Below, in pieces: positions 58,382-64,000 of a stretch of DNA of 64,000 bases. The position numbers and the translations under genes are program-made. Under the pieces are notes generated by a model. The model was not told where the DNA came from. It made no database searches and was given only the letters and a program-made list of their open reading frames with translations. Origin of the DNA: Phyllobacterium sp. 21LDTY02-6 (lineage in GTDB: Bacteria > Pseudomonadota > Alphaproteobacteria > Rhizobiales > Rhizobiaceae). Numbering within the stretch: position 1 is the first letter of the stretch; each line of letters begins with the position of its first letter. Location: the NCBI RefSeq assembly GCF_023554255.2, contig NZ_JAMJWD020000001.1, positions 434,001-498,000 on the forward strand, in the 5' to 3' direction.

Positions 58382-59791
58382 ATGGCATTGGCAGACGCAG
58401 GTGCATTGCTGCGCAACGAAAACGGCATCGCGACCGTTGTTTCGATACTGAAGAAACGCTTTGGAGACAGTGCGCAAGGCGGCCAGGCAATTCGTCAGCA
58501 GCACGCCCATACGACCAGCTATGTGCCCAATCAGGCGCCAGACCTCGTGGTTTTCGCGCAATCGGCCGAGGATGTGCAGGAAGTCGTCCGGCTTTGTGGC
58601 GAATGGCAGGTTCCGGTCATCGCATTCGGAACGGGTACGTCGCTCGAAGGGCAGGTCAATGCACCCGCCGGCGGCATCTGCATCGACATGTCCCGCATGA
58701 ACCGGATTCTCAAGGTGCATGCCGAGGATCTGAACGTGGTCGTCGAGCCCGGCGTGACCCGCAAGGAGCTCAATGAATATCTGCGCGATACGGGGCTCTT
58801 CTTCCCGATCGACCCCGGTGCCAATGCGAGCCTTGGCGGCATGGCGGCGACGCGCGCCTCCGGCACCAATGCGGTTCGCTACGGCACCATGCGCGAGAAC
58901 GTGCTGGCGCTGAAGGCGGTCATGCCGGACGGGCGGCTGATCACCACGTCGAAACGCGTGAAGAAGACCTCGGCGGGCTATGATCTGACCCGCTTGCTCG
59001 TCGGCTCCGAGGGGACACTCGGCATCATCACGGAGCTCACCTTGAAGCTCTATGGCATTCCCCAGGCGATTTCCGGCGGGATATGCCCGTTCCCGAACCT
59101 TGAAAGCGCGTGCAACACCGTTATCGAGACCATCCAGATGGGTATTCCGGTAGCGCGCATCGAACTCGTCAACGAACTCGAAATGAAGGCGATGATCGCC
59201 TATTCGAAGCTGGACTACGCGCCGGCGCCCTATCTCTTCCTCGAATTCCATGGCAGCGATACCAGCGTCGCCGAACAGGCGGAGATGTTCGGCGAGATCG
59301 CGGCTGCCAATGGCGGCGGCGAGTTCCGGTGGACGGCGAATGCCGAGGAGCGCGAGAAACTCTGGTCTGCGCGGCACAATTCCTATTTTGCCTGCATGAC
59401 GCTTGCCCCGGGCAAGCAATCGCTGTCGACGGATGTCTGCGTGCCGATTTCGCGCCTTGCCGAATGTATCGTGGAGACGGAAAAGGACATCGAGAGCAGC
59501 GGCCTGATCGCGCCGATCGTCGGGCATGCGGGGGATGGAAACTTCCATGTCCTGGTGCTTTTCGACGAGAACAACCCGCGGGAGATCGAGAATGTCGAGG
59601 CCTTCGTCGAGCGGCTCAACCTGCGGGCCATCGCGATGGACGGCACCTGCACGGGCGAGCATGGCATCGGACAGGGCAAGATCAAGTTCCTGCGCGCCGA
59701 GCTTGGCGGGGCGGTGGATGTGATGGAAACGATCAAGCGGGCGATCGATCCGGGCAATATCATGAATCCGGGCAAGATCTTACGGCTATAG
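58382..59791 (+). CDS. FAD-linked 2-hydroxyacid oxidase (GlcD / D-lactate dehydrogenase type)
   Basis: 469 residues from ATG 58382 (GGAGA upstream). FAD-binding PCMH domain about 50-225: PVIAFGTGTSLEGQVNAPAGGICIDMSRMN and NLGG-like GANASLGGMAATRASGTNAVRYGTMRENVL. The C-terminal cap contains APIVGHAGDGNFHVLVLFDE (metal-binding HAGDGNFH) and TCTGEHGIGQGK. Likely oxidises D-lactate or glycolate to the keto acid. As glcE and glcF are absent, a cytochrome-linked D-lactate dehydrogenase is more likely than glycolate oxidase. Confidence 0.9.
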   Translation: MALADAGALLRNENGIATVVSILKKRFGDSAQGGQAIRQQHAHTTSYVPNQAPDLVVFAQSAEDVQEVVRLCGEWQVPVIAFGTGTSLEGQVNAPAGGICIDMSRMNRILKVHAEDLNVVVEPGVTRKELNEYLRDTGLFFPIDPGANASLGGMAATRASGTNAVRYGTMRENVLALKAVMPDGRLITTSKRVKKTSAGYDLTRLLVGSEGTLGIITELTLKLYGIPQAISGGICPFPNLESACNTVIETIQMGIPVARIELVNELEMKAMIAYSKLDYAPAPYLFLEFHGSDTSVAEQAEMFGEIAAANGGGEFRWTANAEEREKLWSARHNSYFACMTLAPGKQSLSTDVCVPISRLAECIVETEKDIESSGLIAPIVGHAGDGNFHVLVLFDENNPREIENVEAFVERLNLRAIAMDGTCTGEHGIGQGKIKFLRAELGGAVDVMETIKRAIDPGNIMNPGKILRL

Positions 59792-59889
59792 GTTCAGAAT
59801 TTGAATCGGCTTGCTGATGCAAATTGTTGCCACCTGCTCATGCGAGCATTGTGGCTGCATGATCAGGCTGGAATAATCGGAGTGAGACA

Positions 59890-62800
59890 CTGGCGCGTCT
59901 GTTTGTATTCATCGGTGGGCTACTGGTAGTTCTGCTGACGGCGGCGTTGGTGGTGCCCTATTTCGTCGATTGGGCGGGTTATCGCTCTGCCTTCGAGCGC
60001 GAAGCGTCGGCGCTGCTGGGGCGGCCTGTCACAGTGGCCGGCACGGCCAATGCGCGGCTTTTGCCGTTCCCGTCGGTGACATTTTCGGATGTGCGGGTAG
60101 GCGAGCCGGGAAGCGAGCCGCTGATGACCATCGAGAAGTTCTCGATGGATGCGGAACTCGCGCCCTTCCTGCGCGGCGAAGTGCTGATCTTCGACATGCG
60201 GGTCGAAAAGCCCTCGGCGGTGGTGCGCATCGACGAAGAGGGCCGGTTCGACTGGACGATCCGGCCGAGCAGCCCATTCGGCTCCGCGCAGGTCAAGCTG
60301 GAAAACATGCGCATCACCGACGGCGCCGTCATCATCCGCGACCAGTCGACATCGACCACGCGCACGATCAGCAATGTCGATGCGACGTTGTCGGCCACCG
60401 ATCTTTCCGGGCCATGGAAGTTCGGCGGAACGCTGTTCTTCAACGGCCGAAAACTGTCCATGACCGCCTCGACCGGGCAGGCGAAGCCCGATGGAAGCAT
60501 GCAGTTGCGCACGCGCGTGGTCCCCGACGACATGCCGGTTACGGTCGAGACCGACGGGCAATTGGTGCTGGAGAACCAGGGCCTCAAATACGGGGGGACG
60601 ATCAATCTCCGTTCGGCGGATGCCGCGCCGACGCCCGCTGCCGCGACGGCGCCCGCTGCCGTAACGAGCCGCACGCCGGCAGAGCCGCCGCTGCTCGCCA
60701 GCGTGCGCGTCAATGGCCGGTTCGAAGCCGATCATGCGAAGATCAGCATACCGGAATTCCAGATGGAGCAGGGGAAGGCGGATGATCCCTACCGGATCAC
60801 CGGCAACGCCTTGTTCGACTATGGCCGGGATCCCCGTTTCGAAATCAAGGCCGACGGTCAACAGGTGACGTTCGGCAATGGCACGGAAGAGAACACGACG
60901 CCTCGCCCGCAAGTATTGAGCGAAAGGCTCAGTGTTTTCCGGCGTCTCATGGACCAGCTGCCCGTTCCGACCGTGCCCGGAAAGATCGATCTCAATCTGC
61001 CGGCCATCGTTGCGGGCGATACCACCATCCGGTCCGTCACGGTCGACGCTGCGCCCTCCGGCGGCAATTGGCTGATCAACCAGCTTCGGGCCGAACTGCC
61101 GGGAAGAACGCAGTTCGAGGCCAAGGGAACGCTGCAGGTCGGGCAGAATTTCGGCTTTGACGGCGATCTTCTGATCGCGTCGCGGCAGCCTTCCGGCCTT
61201 GCGGCGTGGCTGACCGATTCGGTGGACGAGGCCATAAGGCGGCTTGCGGGGGCCGGTCTTTCCGGCAAGGTCAGCCTGCATGAGGACCTGCAAAAGGTCG
61301 ACAATCTGGAAGTGGCGCTCGGCGGGGCCTCGCTCAAGGGTTCGCTCGTTCGCAGCGCCAAGGGCGCATCCATGCCGCTTACCCAGCTCAAGCTGGAGGG
61401 TGGCGCGCTTGATGCGGATGCACTGCGCGCGTTTTCATCATTGTTTGGCAGCGGCGACCGGCCGCAACTTCAGGGCCAGGATCTGGACGTCTCGCTCAAG
61501 ATCGGACCGGTCGCGGCTGAAGGGCTCAAGGCGGAAAGTCTGGATACGGCGTTCAGGGTGCGTGAGGGCGCATTCGACATCGATCGCCTGACGATCAGCA
61601 ATGTCGCCGGAGCGACGATCACGGCGACGGGCAGGGTGGAGCCGTTCAAGGCGGAGCCATCCGGTTCGATCGACGCCACCATACTTTCGGATGATCTTGC
61701 TCCGCTGCTATCGACGCTTGGGCAGCGATTTCCATCCTTTCCATTCCTGCAGACGCTGAACCGGCATTCGGCCCGGTTTCCGGGGCTGTTCAGCGATACG
61801 CAACTCAGCCTGCTCGCCAATACGCTGAAAGGCGACAGCGGCAGGGAAGAGTTTTCCTTCAGCGCCGCCGGAAACTCCGGCGGAATGACGCTCAATTTCT
61901 CAGGCACGGCTGCAACGGCCGCCAATCAGCCGCGCACGCTCGAACTGACGATGAACGGACGGTCGGGCCAGGCTGAAAACCTGATGGCGCTGCTCGGCCT
62001 GCCGGCGCTTCCACTTGGACTTGCGGGAGAGCTCGAGGCCGATCTTGCGCTGAAAGGCGATGAGAAAAGCGGGCTGCAGACGCAGGTCTCGTTGAAAGGG
62101 CCGGGTGGCCGCGCGCTGGTCGATGGCAGTTTCAGGCAGACGGGAGACGCCATGAGCGGCGAGGGGCGCGCATCGGTCAAGGTCGACGACATCGATCCGT
62201 ATCTCGCGACCACGGGCTACTCACTGCCGGGATTCGGCAATGGCACGCCTGTCGATCTTGCCAGCAGCTTCCAGCTCGCCAATGGCAAGCTGACGCTTCC
62301 GGATCTGAGCGGCCAGGTCAATGACGGAAAGGTGACGGCGCGGCTCTCCGCGTCGATAGACCAGGGCGTCCCCAATATCGAAGGCAGCGCCAAGCTGGCG
62401 ACGCTGGATCTTGATTCCATGGCGCAATTCATCCTTGGCATCGGCACGACAGCCGGTGGCAGCGAAGAGGAATGGCCGCGCCAGGCATTTGCTGCCGGGG
62501 CGCTCTTTCCCGCCAATCTCAATGTTGCGCTGGCCATTGACGAGGCGGATGCGGGCGCATTGGGGCCGATCAGGAATTTCGCTGCGACCGCGTTCGTCAA
62601 GGATGGATCGCTGCGTTTCGAGAATACCAATGGCGAGCTGTTCGGCGGCAAGCTGACGGGGATGTTCGAACTGCGCAACACGAGCGGCACAGGGCTCGCG
62701 ACGGCGCAGTTCACGCTCGATCAGGCGGCGCTCGATCATCTCTATCGACGCAATAACCCGCCGGTGAAGGGCCAGGCGCGGCTTTCGGCCTCGATAAATG

Positions 62801-63591
62801 CTACCGGCCAGACGCTTGCCGAGCTCATGGGCTCGGTTGCCGGGTCGGGCGCGGTGACAATCAACGATCTTACGATCAACGCGATCAATCCGGCCGCTTT
62901 GCAACCGATCCTTGCCGATATTGACGGCATCGAGGGGCCGGTGACGCCGGATGCGGTCGAAGCGACGATCAACAAGCATCTGCATGCAGGCGTACTCACG
63001 GTTCCCCAGACGGAGATAGCCTATACGATCGCCGGCGGCATCGCCCGGACCTCGAGCTTTCAGCTGAAGGGCGATGGCGCCAGCCTGACCGGTGATCTGC
63101 GGGTCAATCTCGACGACATGTCGGTGGCTTCGAAGGGCAAGATCAGTTTCGATCCCGGCAAGTCCGTCGTGGTGGGTGCCGATCCCGAAGTGGAATTTGC
63201 GCTGCTCGGGCCCTGGGGCGATGCGGCGGCAAACCTGAACCGCCAGCCGCTCGAGCAATTCCTGACGCAGCGGGCGCTTGAGCGCGAACAGCAGCGGGTA
63301 GAGACGCTCCAGGCTTCGCTGATGGAGAAGCAGCGCCTGCGGCGGGAAGTGCAATTGTTCCAGTTCCGCGCCGACGAACGGGTGCGGCTGGCAGAGGAGG
63401 CTCGCCTGAAAGTCGAGCGCGAAGCGGCCGAGCGGAAGGAAGCGGAGCGGAAAGCGGCCGAAGAAGCCGCTCGCCGGGCGCAGCAGCAGTCAAATCCGGC
63501 GGCGCCAGCGCAAGGCGAGCGCTCCACCGGCGGGGCCATCGACCAGCGCTCGGTGGAGGAGTTCCTGAAGTCGCTCGAGCCGGCGCCCTGA
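59890..63591 (+). CDS. Large AsmA-family protein, apparent CTG start
   Basis: 1233 residues. After the in-frame stop at 59860 there is no ATG, GTG or TTG until 59947, which would cut off the membrane anchor. A CTG at 59890 has GGAG seven bases upstream and gives LARLFVFIGGLLVVLLTAALVVPYFVDW, the family N-terminus, so CTG is the probable start. Residues 3-22 form the inner-membrane anchor; the periplasmic part is AsmA-like (LLGRPVTVAGTANARLLPFPSVTFSDVRVG near 38-66, AsmA_2 domain near 930-1105). A Glu/Arg/Ala coiled coil ends it. AsmA proteins may move phospholipids to the outer membrane. Confidence 0.85.
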   Translation: MARLFVFIGGLLVVLLTAALVVPYFVDWAGYRSAFEREASALLGRPVTVAGTANARLLPFPSVTFSDVRVGEPGSEPLMTIEKFSMDAELAPFLRGEVLIFDMRVEKPSAVVRIDEEGRFDWTIRPSSPFGSAQVKLENMRITDGAVIIRDQSTSTTRTISNVDATLSATDLSGPWKFGGTLFFNGRKLSMTASTGQAKPDGSMQLRTRVVPDDMPVTVETDGQLVLENQGLKYGGTINLRSADAAPTPAAATAPAAVTSRTPAEPPLLASVRVNGRFEADHAKISIPEFQMEQGKADDPYRITGNALFDYGRDPRFEIKADGQQVTFGNGTEENTTPRPQVLSERLSVFRRLMDQLPVPTVPGKIDLNLPAIVAGDTTIRSVTVDAAPSGGNWLINQLRAELPGRTQFEAKGTLQVGQNFGFDGDLLIASRQPSGLAAWLTDSVDEAIRRLAGAGLSGKVSLHEDLQKVDNLEVALGGASLKGSLVRSAKGASMPLTQLKLEGGALDADALRAFSSLFGSGDRPQLQGQDLDVSLKIGPVAAEGLKAESLDTAFRVREGAFDIDRLTISNVAGATITATGRVEPFKAEPSGSIDATILSDDLAPLLSTLGQRFPSFPFLQTLNRHSARFPGLFSDTQLSLLANTLKGDSGREEFSFSAAGNSGGMTLNFSGTAATAANQPRTLELTMNGRSGQAENLMALLGLPALPLGLAGELEADLALKGDEKSGLQTQVSLKGPGGRALVDGSFRQTGDAMSGEGRASVKVDDIDPYLATTGYSLPGFGNGTPVDLASSFQLANGKLTLPDLSGQVNDGKVTARLSASIDQGVPNIEGSAKLATLDLDSMAQFILGIGTTAGGSEEEWPRQAFAAGALFPANLNVALAIDEADAGALGPIRNFAATAFVKDGSLRFENTNGELFGGKLTGMFELRNTSGTGLATAQFTLDQAALDHLYRRNNPPVKGQARLSASINATGQTLAELMGSVAGSGAVTINDLTINAINPAALQPILADIDGIEGPVTPDAVEATINKHLHAGVLTVPQTEIAYTIAGGIARTSSFQLKGDGASLTGDLRVNLDDMSVASKGKISFDPGKSVVVGADPEVEFALLGPWGDAAANLNRQPLEQFLTQRALEREQQRVETLQASLMEKQRLRREVQLFQFRADERVRLAEEARLKVEREAAERKEAERKAAEEAARRAQQQSNPAAPAQGERSTGGAIDQRSVEEFLKSLEPAP

Positions 63592-63595
63592 TCGA

Positions 63596-64000
63596 TCAGC
63601 GACCCGCATAGGCGGCTTCGAGCTTGGCCAGGTCCAGCTTTCTCATATCCATGACGGCATCCATCACGCGCTCCACCTTCTCCTGATCGGCATCCCGCAG
63701 CATATCCATCAGCCCGGACGGAACGATCTGCCATGAAAGCCCGTATTTGTCCTTGAGCCAGCCGCAAGGGCCGACCTCACCGCCATCTGCGGTCAGTTTC
63801 TGCGTCAGTTCATCGACCTCCCGCTGGTCCTTGCAATCGATCGTCAACGAGATCGCCTCGGTGAAGCGGAATTCCGAACCGCCATTGAGGGCGATGAATT
63901 CCTGCCCCGCCATCCGGAACTTGGCTGTCAGGAGCGACAGTTCCGGTGCATTGGCGCCACGCTTCCAATAGGTGCTGCTGATGATCTCGCCGTCCTTGAA
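63596..64000 (-). CDS. VOC-family (PhnB/3-dmu-9_3-mt) protein, N-terminus beyond window
   Basis: The frame stays open to the window edge, so only about the last 134 residues are seen; the ATG at 63913 is internal. FIALNGGSEFRFTEAISLTIDCKDQREVDELTQKL and GPCGWLKDKYGLSWQIVPSGLMDML are diagnostic for this group of metal-free or metal-binding vicinal-oxygen-chelate proteins. Function unknown. Its stop and the AsmA stop lie within one 12-base palindrome CTGATCGATCAG (63588-63599), four bases apart. Confidence 0.88.
   Translation of the reverse strand, partial: FKDGEIISSTYWKRGANAPELSLLTAKFRMAGQEFIALNGGSEFRFTEAISLTIDCKDQREVDELTQKLTADGGEVGPCGWLKDKYGLSWQIVPSGLMDMLRDADQEKVERVMDAVMDMRKLDLAKLEAAYAGR

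Overview
The window is a 64 kb stretch of chromosome from an alphaproteobacterium, most likely order Hyphomicrobiales (Rhizobiales). The evidence is the gene order mraZ-rsmH-ftsL-ftsI-murE-murF-mraY-murD-ftsW-murG-murC-murB-ddl-ftsQ-ftsA-ftsZ-lpxC followed by bamD-recN-ligA, an FtsZ with a long Pro/Ala-rich linker, a btaA-btaB betaine-lipid pair with a PhoB-type box, and the GC-rich codon usage. No genus can be named from sequence alone. No tRNA, rRNA operon, transposase, prophage or CRISPR array was seen.

Layout. 1-11.3 kb is mostly minus strand: a partial lytic transglycosylase, a GH25 lysozyme-like lipoprotein, btaA-btaB, a MarR-EmrB-EmrA type efflux operon, a GNAT acetyltransferase and a fused 5-oxoprolinase. 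11.4-14.5 kb (plus) holds a repeat-containing small lipoprotein, a TerB/J-domain protein, an AmiD-type amidase and an SLT lytic transglycosylase with a Lys/Ala-rich segment. RNase P RNA lies at 14.53-14.96 kb. The division and cell-wall (dcw) cluster runs from 15.4 to 35.5 kb, almost without gaps, with many ATGA overlaps. It is preceded by a 415-base non-coding region holding three MraZ boxes and a structured leader. A second, 309-base gap with stem-loops separates murB from ddl-ftsQAZ.

35.5-64 kb is a mixture: a LysR/tautomerase divergent pair; the bamD-recN-ligA-TIGR02453 run; a TonB-dependent receptor of the haem/haemoglobin type; a cupin and azlCD; aminopeptidase P; a 43-residue small ORF; prmA; a hexapeptide transferase of the phosphonate-associated type; creA; a second amidase; uvrD; membrane glucose dehydrogenase; an exported unknown protein followed by a DUF2185 (Imm33) protein; an FAD-linked 2-hydroxyacid oxidase; a giant AsmA protein that appears to start at CTG; and a partial VOC-family protein.

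How the parts fit: the dcw products make lipid II (MurC-F, MraY, MurG, Ddl), assemble the divisome (FtsZ, A, Q, L, I, W), and start lipid A synthesis (LpxC). Five peptidoglycan hydrolases or amidases lie in the window, and BamD serves the outer membrane, so much of the window concerns the cell envelope. Most genes are ordinary housekeeping genes. The unusual signals are mainly regulatory (PhoB box, MraZ boxes, mraZ and ddl leaders, palindromic elements) plus a few odd genes (CTG start, small ORF, DUF2185 pair). I did not find a convincing large undescribed system.
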